DNA from: Rhodosalinus sediminis
GTDB taxonomy: Bacteria > Pseudomonadota > Alphaproteobacteria > Rhodobacterales > Rhodobacteraceae
Reading direction: 5' to 3'
Length of the DNA: 64,000 nucleotides
Assembly (NCBI RefSeq): GCF_003385555.1
Contig: NZ_QOHR01000004.1
Coordinates: forward strand, 62,001-126,000
The first letter of the stretch is position 1. Each line of letters opens with the position of its first letter. Shown one piece after another: positions 47,351 through 55,486 of the stretch. Position numbers and translations under genes: made by a program. Below the pieces are notes generated by a model. That model made no database searches. It had not been told where the DNA came from and worked only from the letters and a program-made list of their open reading frames with translations.

Positions 47351-47378
47351 TTGACACCGCTTAGCACGCGCCTAGGGT
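47351..47378 (+). promoter_or_regulatory. candidate sigma-70-type promoter of the DsbA-fold gene
   Basis: A perfect -35 TTGACA (47351-47356), 16-bp spacer and TAGGGT (47373-47378) point at the gene starting at 47413. This lies in the divergent region shared with prs. Judged by eye. Confidence 0.5.
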
Positions 47379-47412
47379 CGCGCAAACCCGAACGGCGGAC
47401 AGGAGGCGCGCG

Positions 47413-48018
47413 ATGCGGATCGACTATTATCTCTCGACGCTCTCGCCCTTCGCCTATCTCGCCGGCGACCGGCTCGAGCGCATCGCGGCGCGCTACGGGG
47501 CGCGGATCGCCTACAAGCCGCTCGACATTCTTGCGCTCTTCGCGCGCACCGGCGGCACGCCCCCGGCCGAGCGCGCGCCCGCGCGGCAGAGCTACCGCCT
47601 GCAGGAGCTGCGCCGGCAGGCGAAGAAGCGGGGCCTGCCGATCGTGCTGCAGCCCGCGCATTTCCCGACGAACGCGGCGCCCGCCTCCTACGCGGTGATC
47701 GCCGCGCAGGCGTCGGTGGACGCGGGCGGGCCGGGCGACACGGGCGCGCTGGTGCGCGCCATCCTCGCCGCCTGCTGGGCCGAGGAGCGCGACATCGCCG
47801 AGGACGCGGTGATCCGCGACTGCCTCGCGCAGGCGGGCTTCGACCCGGCGCTCGCCGACAAGGGCCTGCTCGCCGGGGCGGAGACCTACGCGCGCAACCT
47901 CGAGGAGGCGGTCGAGGCCGGCGTCTTCGGCGCCCCCTTCTACGTCGTGGGCGAGGAGCGGTTCTGGGGGCAGGACCGGCTCGAGGACCTCGACCTCTTC
48001 CTCGCGGGCGATCTCTGA
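47413..48018 (+). CDS. 2-hydroxychromene-2-carboxylate isomerase family protein
   Basis: A 201-residue kappa-class GST/DsbA-fold protein. The N-terminal DYYLSTLSPFAYLAGDRL contains the Ser-Pro pair (Ser11) typical of HCCA isomerases, and EEAVEAGVFGAPFYVVGEERFWGQDRL (in parts) is the conserved C-terminal signature with the cis-Pro. HCCA isomerase acts in naphthalene breakdown, but most homologues like this one are isolated and their glutathione-linked substrate is unknown. AGGAGG precedes the ATG. Two nt separate it from the downstream hydrolase. Confidence 0.85.
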   Translation: MRIDYYLSTLSPFAYLAGDRLERIAARYGARIAYKPLDILALFARTGGTPPAERAPARQSYRLQELRRQAKKRGLPIVLQPAHFPTNAAPASYAVIAAQASVDAGGPGDTGALVRAILAACWAEERDIAEDAVIRDCLAQAGFDPALADKGLLAGAETYARNLEEAVEAGVFGAPFYVVGEERFWGQDRLEDLDLFLAGDL

Positions 48019-48020
48019 GG

Positions 48021-48866
48021 ATGGAGGCGGCGACCGCGCGCGTCACCGCCGGGGGCTTTCCGACCGTCCTGCGCCGCTGGGGCGCCGGCCCGCGCGCGGC
48101 GCTCCTGATCCATTGCTCGCTCGGCAGTTCGGCGCTCTGGTCCGGGGTGGCGGAGCGGCTCGCGGAGGGTCGGCGCCTCACCGCCTTCGATCTGCCGGGC
48201 CACGGCCGGAGCGGCGACTGGCGCGGGCCGGGCGACGTGCAGGCGCAGGCGGCGGCGATGGCGGGCGACCTGATCGAGGGGCCGGCCGACCTGATCGGGC
48301 ATTCCTTCGGCGCGACCGTGGCGCTCAGGCTCGCGGTGGAGCGGCCCGACAAGGTGCGCAGCCTGACGCTGATCGAGCCGGTGCTCTTCGCGCTCCTGGC
48401 CGAGGCGCGGCCCGATCTCATGGCGCGCCACGACGCCGAGATGGCCGATTACGCGGCCGCGGCGGCGCGCGGCGACTGGCCCCTGGCGACGCGCCTCTTC
48501 ATGGCGAAATGGGGCGACGGCCGCCCGTGGGAAAGCCTGCCCGAGGCGCAGCGCGCGACGCTGATCGAGCGCATCCGGGTGGTGGAGGCGGCCTCCGCCG
48601 TGCTCCGCGACGATCCGGCGGGGATCGTCCGGCCCGGGGCGCTCGACCGGATCGCGGCGCCGGTGCTGATCCTCGAAGGCGCGGAGAGCCCCGCGTATAT
48701 CGCCGCGATCGACGCCGCGCTCGCGGCGCGGCTGCCCCACGCGCGCCGCGCGGTGATCCCCGGCGCGGGGCACATGGCGCCAGTCACGCATCCCGGGGTC
48801 GTCGCCGGCGAGATCCGGGCGTTCCTCGACGCGGCGCCGGAGGGGGCCGCCCCCGCCACGGGGTGA
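48021..48866 (+). CDS. alpha/beta hydrolase
   Basis: A 281-residue hydrolase. The nucleophile elbow is GHSFGA (93-98, Ser95), DLPGHGRS is the typical loop, and the catalytic His is likely that of GAGHMAPVTHP. Family members include esterases, C-C hydrolases and haloperoxidase-like proteins; specificity is not determinable. It starts 2 nt after the HCCA-isomerase-like gene and is probably its operon partner. Confidence 0.82.
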   Translation: MEAATARVTAGGFPTVLRRWGAGPRAALLIHCSLGSSALWSGVAERLAEGRRLTAFDLPGHGRSGDWRGPGDVQAQAAAMAGDLIEGPADLIGHSFGATVALRLAVERPDKVRSLTLIEPVLFALLAEARPDLMARHDAEMADYAAAAARGDWPLATRLFMAKWGDGRPWESLPEAQRATLIERIRVVEAASAVLRDDPAGIVRPGALDRIAAPVLILEGAESPAYIAAIDAALAARLPHARRAVIPGAGHMAPVTHPGVVAGEIRAFLDAAPEGAAPATG

Positions 48867-48897
48867 CGTAGGGGCCGGGGCCGCCTGCCTGACGCGC

Positions 48898-49512
48898 TCA
48901 GCGCCCCGTCTTGCGGCCGATCCGCGGCTCGGTGCCCGCGCGCAGGCGCGCGACGTTCTCGCGGTGGCGCCAGAGCACGACGAGCGCGAGCGCCATCAGG
49001 AGCGCCGCCGTATCCGGCCGGCCCAGAAGCGTCGCCCAGAGCGGGGAGAGCGCCGCCGCCACGAGCGCGGCGAGCGAGGAGAAACGCGTCACCGCGGCCG
49101 TGACGAGCCAGGTCGCGCAGGCGGCGAGCCCCAAGGGCCAGGCCAGCGCGATCAGCAGCCCGAGGAAGGTCGCCACCCCCTTGCCGCCCCGGAAACGCAG
49201 CCAGACCGGGAAGCAGTGCCCGAGAAAGGCCGCGAGGCCCGCGATCTGGCCCGCGTCCTCGCCCGCGAGCGCGCGCGCGACGAGCACCGCCGCCGCGCCC
49301 TTGCCGCTGTCGAGGATCAGCGTCGCGGCCGCCGCCGGCTTGCTGCCCGTGCGCAGCACGTTCGTCGCGCCGATGTTGCCCGATCCGATGGCGCGCAGGT
49401 CGCCGAGGCCGAGCGCGCGCGCGATCACCAGCCCGAAGGGCACCGACCCGAGCAGATACCCCGCGAGCGCCCAGAGCGCGAGGAGGGGCAGGGCGATCTC
49501 GATCGCGGGCAT
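48898..49512 (-). CDS. plsY: acyl-phosphate:glycerol-3-phosphate acyltransferase PlsY
   Basis: A 204-residue inner-membrane enzyme that makes lysophosphatidate from acyl-phosphate. Its three signature loops are visible: GSVPFG (about 20-25), GSGNIGATNVLRTG and LRFRGGKGVATFLG; several hydrophobic helices surround them. The ATG at 49512 overlaps the pyrC-like stop by 1 nt; the longer frame upstream is an extension into that gene. Last gene of the pyrB-to-plsY operon. Confidence 0.95.
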   Translation of the reverse strand: MPAIEIALPLLALWALAGYLLGSVPFGLVIARALGLGDLRAIGSGNIGATNVLRTGSKPAAAATLILDSGKGAAAVLVARALAGEDAGQIAGLAAFLGHCFPVWLRFRGGKGVATFLGLLIALAWPLGLAACATWLVTAAVTRFSSLAALVAAALSPLWATLLGRPDTAALLMALALVVLWRHRENVARLRAGTEPRIGRKTGR

Positions 49513-50792
49513 CAGGCGTCTCCGTGCACGCGGCGCCCGCCGACCCATGTGCCGCGCACGCGGCCCTGCAGGCGGGCGCCGTCGAAGGGCGTGTTCTTGG
49601 ATTTCGACTGCATCTTCCAGCGGTCGAGCACGAAGGGCGCGTCCGGATCGAAGAGCACCAGATCGGCCGGCGCGCCCTCTCTGAGCGTCCCGGCCTCGAG
49701 CCCCAGCCGCCGCGCGGGGTTGAGCGCCATCGCCCGGAAGAGCGCCGGCAGGTCGAGCGCCCCGGCATGGTAGAGCCGGAGCGCCGCGGGCAGCAGCGTC
49801 TCGAGCCCGACGGCGCCCGCCGCGGCCTCCTCGAAGGGCAGGCGCTTGCTCTCCTCGTCCTGCGGCGTGTGCATCGAGCAGAGCACGTCGATCAGCCCGC
49901 TGCGCAGCGCCTCGACCACGGCGGCGCGGTCCTCCTCCGCGCGCAGGGGCGGCGTCAGCTTGAAGAAGGTGCGGTAGTCGGCGACGTCGAGCTCGTTCAG
50001 CGTCAGGTGATGGACGCAGACGCCCGCGGTGACGTCGAATCCGTTGCGCTTGGCGCGCTCGAGCGGCGGCAGGGCGCGGGCGGTGGTGATCTGGTCGAAA
50101 TGCACCGCCGCGCCGGTCATCTCGACGAGGGCGATGTCGCGGTCGATCCCCATGCGCTCGGCCATGGGCGAGACCGCGGGCAGCCCCTTGAGCGTGGCGA
50201 ACTTACCGCTGGTCGCCGCCGCCCCGCGCGAGAGGCCCGGCTCCTGCGGATGCGCGACGACGAGCGCGCCGAGCCCGCGCGCGTAGGCGAGCGCGCGCGA
50301 GAGCACCCGCGCATCGCCCGTGACGCGAAACGCGTCTGTGAAGGCGACGGCGCCGGCGTCCATGAGAAAGCCGATCTCGGTCATCTCGGCGCCCGCGCAG
50401 CCCTTGGTGAGCGCGGCCATGGGATGGATGCGCACCTCGGCGGCCTCCGCCGCGCGGCGGCGCACGAACTCCAGCGCCTCGGGGTTGTCGAGGGGCGGCG
50501 CGGTGTCGGGCCGGGTGACGAGCGTGGTGACGCCCCCCGCCGCCGCGGCGCGGCCGGCGGAGCGGAAGCTTTCCTTGTGGCGCTCGCCCGGCTCGCCGAT
50601 CTTCACGCCCCAGTCCACGATGCCGGGGGCGAGGCAATGCCCGCGCGCATCGATCCGCTCCTCGGCCCCTGGCGGGGCCTCCTCGCGGCCCACCGCGGCG
50701 ATCCGGCCCGCGCGGATCAGGAGCCAGCCGGGCGCGTCGGTCCCGGCCTCCGGGTCGATCAGGCGGGCGTTCTCGATGAGCGTGGCGGTCAC
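49512..50792 (-). CDS. catalytically inactive dihydroorotase-like protein (PyrC-prime type)
   Basis: A 426-residue dihydroorotase homologue. The family fold is clear (GHCLAPGIVDWGVKIGEPG and ALTKGCAGAEMTEIG), but the metal-binding D-x-H-x-H reads D-W-G-V-K (60-64) and the catalytic Asp of the DHAPH motif is Met in CSMHTPQ. It should therefore lack hydrolase activity. Non-catalytic PyrC-prime proteins are known to be structural partners of aspartate transcarbamoylase in some bacteria; pyrB lies in the same operon. GTG start overlapping the previous stop by 4 nt. A functional dihydroorotase should be elsewhere. Confidence 0.88.
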   Translation of the reverse strand: MTATLIENARLIDPEAGTDAPGWLLIRAGRIAAVGREEAPPGAEERIDARGHCLAPGIVDWGVKIGEPGERHKESFRSAGRAAAAGGVTTLVTRPDTAPPLDNPEALEFVRRRAAEAAEVRIHPMAALTKGCAGAEMTEIGFLMDAGAVAFTDAFRVTGDARVLSRALAYARGLGALVVAHPQEPGLSRGAAATSGKFATLKGLPAVSPMAERMGIDRDIALVEMTGAAVHFDQITTARALPPLERAKRNGFDVTAGVCVHHLTLNELDVADYRTFFKLTPPLRAEEDRAAVVEALRSGLIDVLCSMHTPQDEESKRLPFEEAAAGAVGLETLLPAALRLYHAGALDLPALFRAMALNPARRLGLEAGTLREGAPADLVLFDPDAPFVLDRWKMQSKSKNTPFDGARLQGRVRGTWVGGRRVHGDA

Positions 50793-51178
50793 AGGTCCCT
50801 CCCCGCGGCCTGCCGGATCGCGGCGCGCACGGCGTCGCGGTCGGCGAGATACTTGATGAGGTGCTTGTCGCCCCCCTCGGTGACGATCTGCACGGCGCTG
50901 CCGAGGGTGTTGAGCCGCGCGATCCGGTCGAGGGGCACGTGCCGCCCGCCGGGGCCGTGGAGCGCGCCGTCCTCGATCCGCCATTCGTGGCCGAGCTCCT
51001 CGGAGGCGAGATACCAGGCGCGCACCCCCACCGCGGCGAGCCCAGCCACCGCGCCGGTCCAGACGTGCGGATTGCCGATGGCCCAGAGCACTCCCATCGC
51101 CCCGGCCATGGCGAGCGCGGCCATCCAGGCGTGGTCGCGGACATAGGTGCCCCGGTCGGGACGGAAGACCGTGCTCAT
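50789..51178 (-). CDS. membrane protein with PH-like domain
   Basis: A 129-residue protein with an N-terminal hydrophobic hairpin (about 18-55) and a C-terminal beta-rich domain (EWRIEDGALHGPGGRHVPLDRIARLNTLGSAVQIVTEG in parts) resembling bacterial PH-like domains. No function is known. It overlaps both the upstream unknown gene and the pyrC-like gene by 4 nt, so it belongs to the pyrimidine operon although it has no recognisable pyrimidine role. Confidence 0.7.
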   Translation of the reverse strand: MSTVFRPDRGTYVRDHAWMAALAMAGAMGVLWAIGNPHVWTGAVAGLAAVGVRAWYLASEELGHEWRIEDGALHGPGGRHVPLDRIARLNTLGSAVQIVTEGGDKHLIKYLADRDAVRAAIRQAAGRDL

Positions 51179-51729
51179 CCGCCGCCCCCGGTCAGCAGGG
51201 CGGCGAGCAGCAGGGCCGCGATCACGATTGCCAGCGTGCCCAGCAGGTAGCGCCGCGCGGTGCCGGTGCCGCCGGGCGCGGGCGGAACCGGCGCGGGCGA
51301 GAGCGTACCGCGCGCCGTGTCGGCGGGCAGCGGGCGGCGCGGCGTCGTGGCGCCCTCCTCGGTCAGCCGCGCGACGAGGCGCAGCGGCGCGCGCACCTCG
51401 AGCGGCTGTGCCGCGCCGCCGAAGGCCGCCGACATGACCACGGCGACATGGCCCGAGAGCGCGTCGAGCCGGCCGCGCAACGGCGCGAGCTCCGCCTCGC
51501 CGATGCCGTAGCCCTCGGCGAGATAGGTCGAGAGCGGCATGGACCCCAGATCGGCGAGCCGCACGACCTCGGCGTAGGTCCGGTCGAAGGGATCGGCGCC
51601 GAGCGCCGCGGCGAGCGGGTCGGCGCCCTCGGGCGCGCGCCAGCGCGCCGCCTCCTCCGGCGCGAGATCGAGCGCGAAGACGCGCACCACCCCGGCCTCG
51701 TGCGCGGGCACCTCGATACGCTCGCTCAC
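51175..51729 (-). CDS. tail-anchored protein of unknown function
   Basis: A 184-residue protein: a soluble N-terminal region (about 1-120, with [12 protein letters not shown] and [24 protein letters not shown]), a Pro/Thr-rich linker, and a single C-terminal helix ([19 protein letters not shown]) ending in GGGG. GTG start overlaps the pyrB stop by 4 nt. I do not recognise the family. The translational coupling to pyrB and the next genes implies co-expression with aspartate transcarbamoylase. Confidence 0.7.
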   Translation of the reverse strand: MSERIEVPAHEAGVVRVFALDLAPEEAARWRAPEGADPLAAALGADPFDRTYAEVVRLADLGSMPLSTYLAEGYGIGEAELAPLRGRLDALSGHVAVVMSAAFGGAAQPLEVRAPLRLVARLTEEGATTPRRPLPADTARGTLSPAPVPPAPGGTGTARRYLLGTLAIVIAALLLAALLTGGGG

Positions 51730-52670
51730 GCCGGCACCTCCGCCGCGCGCCAGTTGCGCGCCAGAAGGTCCATCGCCGCCATGCGCACCGCGACGCCCAT
51801 CTCGACCTGTTCGCGGATCACCGAGCGGTTGATGTCGTCGGCGAGCGTGCCGTCGATCTCGACCCCGCGGTTCATCGGGCCCGGATGCATCACGATGGCG
51901 TCGGGCTTCGCGAAGGCGAGCTTGTCGTGGTCGAGGCCGTAGCGGTGGTAGTACTCGCGCTCGGAGGGGACGAAGCCGCCGTCCATGCGCTCGCGCTGGA
52001 GGCGGAGCATCATCACCACGTCCACGTCGCGCAGGCCTTCCTCCATGTCCTCGAAGACCTCGACACCGAAGCCCTCGATCCCCTTGGGCAGGAGGGTCGG
52101 CGGCGCGATCAGGCGCACGCGGCTTTCCATCCGGTTGAGGAGCAGGATGTTCGACCGGGCGACGCGGGAATGCGCGATGTCGCCGCAGATCGCGACCGAA
52201 AGCCGGTGCAGCCGCCCCTTCGCGCGCCGGATCGTCAGCGCGTCGAGCAGCGCCTGCGTCGGGTGCTCGTGCCGCCCGTCGCCGGCGTTGAGCACCGCGC
52301 AGGTCACCTTCTCGGCGAGCAGGTTCACCGCGCCCGAGTGCGGATGCCGCACCACCAGAAGGTCCGGGCCCATCGCGTTCAGCGTCGTCGCCGTGTCGAT
52401 CAGCGTCTCGCCCTTGGAGAGCGAGCTCGCCTGCATCGCCATGTTCATCACGTCCGCGCCGAGCCGCTTGCCGGCGAGCTCGAAGCTCGCCTGCGTGCGG
52501 GTCGAGGATTCGAAGAACATGTTGATGAGCGTGGCGCCGGCGAGCGCGTCGGCGTGGCGCCCCGGGTCGCGGTTGAGCGCCACGTAACGGTCGGCGCGGT
52601 CGAGAATCTCGGTGATCGCCGCGGGGCCGAGGGGCTCGATCCCAAGGAGATGTCGGTCGGTGAAGCCCAT
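51726..52670 (-). CDS. pyrB: aspartate carbamoyltransferase catalytic subunit
   Basis: A 314-residue enzyme joining carbamoyl phosphate and aspartate, the first committed step of pyrimidine synthesis. [20 protein letters not shown] contains the carbamoyl-phosphate site, followed by [21 protein letters not shown] and [12 protein letters not shown]. No pyrI regulatory subunit is adjacent; the inactive PyrC homologue downstream may stabilise it. First gene of a five-gene overlapping operon. The open frame upstream of the ATG at 52670 is spurious. Confidence 0.97.
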   Translation of the reverse strand: MGFTDRHLLGIEPLGPAAITEILDRADRYVALNRDPGRHADALAGATLINMFFESSTRTQASFELAGKRLGADVMNMAMQASSLSKGETLIDTATTLNAMGPDLLVVRHPHSGAVNLLAEKVTCAVLNAGDGRHEHPTQALLDALTIRRAKGRLHRLSVAICGDIAHSRVARSNILLLNRMESRVRLIAPPTLLPKGIEGFGVEVFEDMEEGLRDVDVVMMLRLQRERMDGGFVPSEREYYHRYGLDHDKLAFAKPDAIVMHPGPMNRGVEIDGTLADDINRSVIREQVEMGVAVRMAAMDLLARNWRAAEVPA

Positions 52671-52784
52671 GCGCGCCCTCTTCGCCGGCTGGGGCTCCGT
52701 ATAGGCGCCGCGGCTGGGCCGGGCAAGGCGGCGCGCGCGGCGTCGGGGCTGGCGGCCCCCCGCGCGAGCGCCTAGTCTCACGCC

Positions 52785-53582
52785 ATGGACCCCTCGATCG
52801 ACTGGCACGCCGCGAAGGCGCTTCTCGAATGGCAGGTCGAGCTCGGCGCGACCGAGGCGATCGGCGACGCGCCCGTCGACCGCTTCGCCGCGGCCGAGGC
52901 GGCGCGGCAGGCCGCCGCCGCCCCGGCGCCCCCCGCGACACCCGCAGAGCCCCCCGCGCCGGCGCAGGCGCCCGCAGCCGATCCGGTGGCCGAGGCCGAG
53001 GCGGCGGCGCAGGCGGCCGCCGATCTGCCGGCGCTGCGCGCGGCGCTCGCGGCCTATCCGCATTGTCCGCTGAAGCAGGGCGCGCGCAGCCTCGTCTTCG
53101 CCGACGGGGTGCCGGGGGCGCGGGTGATGATCGTGGGCGAGGCGCCGGGGCGCGACGAGGACCTCGAGGGGCGCCCCTTCGTGGGCCGGGCCGGGCAGCT
53201 CCTCGACCGGATGCTCGCGCCCATCGGCCTCGCCCGCGACGCGGACGGGCCGGCGCACGCGGTCTACATCACCAACGTCCTGCCGTGGCGGCCGCCGCGC
53301 AACCGCGAGCCCACGGCGGAGGAAACGGCGATGATGCTGCCCTTCCTGCGCCGCCACATCGCGCTCGCCGCGCCCGAGGTGCTCGTGATCATGGGCAACG
53401 CCAGCGCGCAGGCGCTCCTCGGGCGGAAGGGAATCACCCGGCTGCGCGGGCGCTGGGACGAGGCGGCGGGCCTGCCCGCGCTGCCGATGCTCCACCCCGC
53501 CTACCTGCTGCGCAACCCGGCGGCCAAGCGCATGGCGTGGGAGGACATGCTGACCCTCGCCGCGCGGCTGGAGGGGGCGTGA
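52785..53582 (+). CDS. family-4-like uracil-DNA glycosylase lacking Fe-S cysteines
   Basis: A 265-residue UDG-fold protein. After an Ala/Pro-rich N-terminal extension (about 35-80), the glycosylase domain shows [20 protein letters not shown] (118-136), [13 protein letters not shown] (164-176) and HPAYLLR (237-243). Family-4 enzymes carry a [4Fe-4S] cluster on four cysteines, but this protein has only Cys94 in the whole chain; the NVVKCRPP Cys is Trp168. Fold and active-site motifs suggest it still removes uracil from DNA. Its stop overlaps the LysE gene start by 4 nt (GTGA). Confidence 0.88.
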   Translation: MDPSIDWHAAKALLEWQVELGATEAIGDAPVDRFAAAEAARQAAAAPAPPATPAEPPAPAQAPAADPVAEAEAAAQAAADLPALRAALAAYPHCPLKQGARSLVFADGVPGARVMIVGEAPGRDEDLEGRPFVGRAGQLLDRMLAPIGLARDADGPAHAVYITNVLPWRPPRNREPTAEETAMMLPFLRRHIALAAPEVLVIMGNASAQALLGRKGITRLRGRWDEAAGLPALPMLHPAYLLRNPAAKRMAWEDMLTLAARLEGA

Positions 53583-54205
53583 TCGAGCCGGTCGTCCTCC
53601 TCGCCTTCCTCCCCGCGGCGCTCGCGCTCAACCTCACGCCGGGGGCGGACATGATGCTCGCCCTCGCGCAGGGGCTCTCGGGCGGGCGGCGCGCCGCCCT
53701 CGCGGCGAGCGCGGGGATTTCCCTCGGCGTGCTGATCCACGCGCTCGCGGCGGGGCTGGGGCTCGCCGCGTTGGTCGCCGCGATGCCCGGGGCGATGGGC
53801 GCGATCCGCTGGCTCGGGGCGGCCTATCTCCTCTGGCTGGCGGTGCAGGCGCTCCGCCACGGGGTCGCGGCCCCGCAGGCGGCGGCGCGCGCGCCGGGGC
53901 GGGCCTTCCGCGCGGGGCTCGCCGTCAACCTGCTCAATCCGAAGGTGATCCTCTTCACGCTCGCCTTCCTGCCGCAGTTCGTGGACGCGGGGGCGGGCGG
54001 CCTCGTGGCGCAGTTCGCGCTCCTCGGCGGGCTGCTGGCGGCGGGCGGCTTCGTCGTCAACGCGGCGGTCGGCGCGCTCGCCGGGGGCGCGGCGGGACGG
54101 CTCGTGCAGAGCCCGCGCGCGGCGCGGATCGCCGGGCTCGTCTCCGCGACGATCTTCGGGGCGCTTGCGCTGCGCCTCCTCCTCGGCGCAAGGTCGGCGA
54201 CATGA
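53579..54205 (+). CDS. LysE family amino acid exporter
   Basis: A 208-residue inner-membrane protein with about six hydrophobic helices. [30 protein letters not shown] (in parts) is the RhtB/LysE N-terminal signature, and [19 protein letters not shown] the conserved central motif. It likely exports an amino acid such as homoserine, threonine or lysine. GTG start overlaps the UDG stop by 4 nt; its own stop overlaps moaB by 4 nt, so four functionally unrelated genes are translationally coupled. Confidence 0.88.
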   Translation: MIEPVVLLAFLPAALALNLTPGADMMLALAQGLSGGRRAALAASAGISLGVLIHALAAGLGLAALVAAMPGAMGAIRWLGAAYLLWLAVQALRHGVAAPQAAARAPGRAFRAGLAVNLLNPKVILFTLAFLPQFVDAGAGGLVAQFALLGGLLAAGGFVVNAAVGALAGGAAGRLVQSPRAARIAGLVSATIFGALALRLLLGARSAT

Positions 54206-54744
54206 GCCGGATCGACCCAGAGCGCGACTTCATCCCCGCCCGCATCGCCGTCCTGACGGTGAGCGACACCCGCACGCCCGAGGACGACCGCTCCGGCGCG
54301 GCGCTCGTCGAGCGGCTCGAGGCGGCCGGGCACACGCTGGCCGAGCGGCGCATCCTGCCCGACGCGCGCGCCGGCATCGCCGAGCAGCTCCGCCGCTGGA
54401 TCGCGGCGCCGGAGGTGGACGTGGTGATCACCACCGGCGGCACCGGGCTCACCGGGCGCGACGTGACCGTGGAGGCCCACCGCGACGTCTACGAGAAGGA
54501 GATCGAGGCCTTCGGCACGATCTTCGCCCTCGTCTCGTGGCAGAAGATCGGCACCTCCGCGGTGCAGAGCCGCGCCACCGGCGGCGTCGCCGGGGGCACC
54601 TATCTCTTCGCGCTGCCGGGCAGCCCCTCGGCCTGCCGCGACGCATGGGACGAGATCCTCGGCCCGCAGCTCGACTACCGCCACCGGCCCTGCAACTTCG
54701 TCGAGATCCTGCCGCGCCTCGACGAGCACCGCCGGCGCAAGTGA
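54202..54744 (+). CDS. moaB: molybdenum cofactor biosynthesis protein B
   Basis: A 180-residue MoaB/Mog-fold protein of molybdopterin synthesis. VLTVSDTRTPEDDRSG, TTGGTGLTGRDVTVEA and GGTYLFALPGSPSACRDAWDEIL are the typical segments for molybdopterin binding and adenylylation. Overlaps both neighbours by 4 nt. Other moa genes are not in the window. Confidence 0.93.
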   Translation: MSRIDPERDFIPARIAVLTVSDTRTPEDDRSGAALVERLEAAGHTLAERRILPDARAGIAEQLRRWIAAPEVDVVITTGGTGLTGRDVTVEAHRDVYEKEIEAFGTIFALVSWQKIGTSAVQSRATGGVAGGTYLFALPGSPSACRDAWDEILGPQLDYRHRPCNFVEILPRLDEHRRRK

Positions 54745-55178
54745 CCGGCTTCCGCGCCCTCGGCGAGCTTCCGCCGCGCGAGGGCTGGCGCGGCGCGCTC
54801 GTCATGGCGCAGGACGGCGCGGGCCGCGTGCTGATGCAGCTGCGCGACGACCGCCCCGACATCGCCGCGCCGGGGCAGTGGGGGCTCTTCGGCGGCGCGG
54901 TGGAGGCGCGGGAGACGCTGGCCGAGGCGGCGGTGCGCGAGTTCCACGAGGAGACGGGCGTCCGGCTCGCCGAGGCCGAGCTCGCGCCGCTGGTGCGCGT
55001 GCCCTCGCAGGCGCGGGCGGACGGGGTGCTCTACGTCTTTCACACCGACCGCGCGATCGCGCCGGGGGAGGTGCGCCTCGGCGAGGGGGCGGGCTTCGCC
55101 GTCCTGACGCCGGCGCAGCTTCTGTCCTTCGAGGTGATCGCGCCCCTGCGCCCGCTCTTCGCGGAGATGTTCGACTGA
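54741..55178 (+). CDS. Nudix hydrolase
   Basis: A 145-residue hydrolase with a complete Nudix box GGAVEARETLAEAAVREFHEETG in two parts (Gx5E then REFHEETG, about 49-71), which binds Mg2+ for cleavage of a nucleoside diphosphate linked to another group. The substrate is not readable from the sequence. GTG start overlapping the moaB stop. Last gene of the UDG/LysE/moaB/Nudix unit. Confidence 0.88.
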   Translation: MTGFRALGELPPREGWRGALVMAQDGAGRVLMQLRDDRPDIAAPGQWGLFGGAVEARETLAEAAVREFHEETGVRLAEAELAPLVRVPSQARADGVLYVFHTDRAIAPGEVRLGEGAGFAVLTPAQLLSFEVIAPLRPLFAEMFD

Positions 55179-55423
55179 GCCCGCCCCGGGCCGCGGGGGC
55201 GGTCCGCCGCCGCCTGCCTCGCGTCGCTGTCGGGGCCGTGGCTGCGGTCTCGTCATGCGCTGAGATCCGGGTGTGCTCGCTGCGCCCTCGACGTATTGCG
55301 CGGGTGGACGGCCCGGGGCGCCGCGCGATCCGGAGGGCGGACGCGGCACCTTCCGGCCCGCCGATCGCCGCGGGCGCGCCGCGACGGAAGGGCGCAGCAC
55401 CGCGCGGCGCCTCACATGCAGAC

Positions 55424-55458
55424 TTGGGAATTCTTTCCCTGTACCTATGTCATGACAT
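55424..55458 (+). promoter_or_regulatory. promoter and palindromic operator of the RND efflux operon
   Basis: In the 308-bp gap 55179-55486 an unusually AT-rich tract holds TTGGGA (55424-55429), a 16-bp spacer and TATGTC (55446-55451). A perfect 12-bp palindrome ATGTCATGACAT (55447-55458) overlaps the -10, a position suited to a TetR or MarR-type repressor. A second imperfect repeat GGGAA..TTCCC lies in the spacer. No regulator gene is adjacent. The rest of the gap has no recognised feature. Confidence 0.55.
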
Positions 55459-55486
55459 GGCCCCTCCGGGCCGATCGAGGTGACGA

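Noticed and set aside
51730-52941. Extension of the tail-anchored protein gene to 588 residues
   Set aside because: It runs antisense-free but out of frame through pyrB; the GTG at 51729 overlapping the pyrB stop fits the operon pattern.
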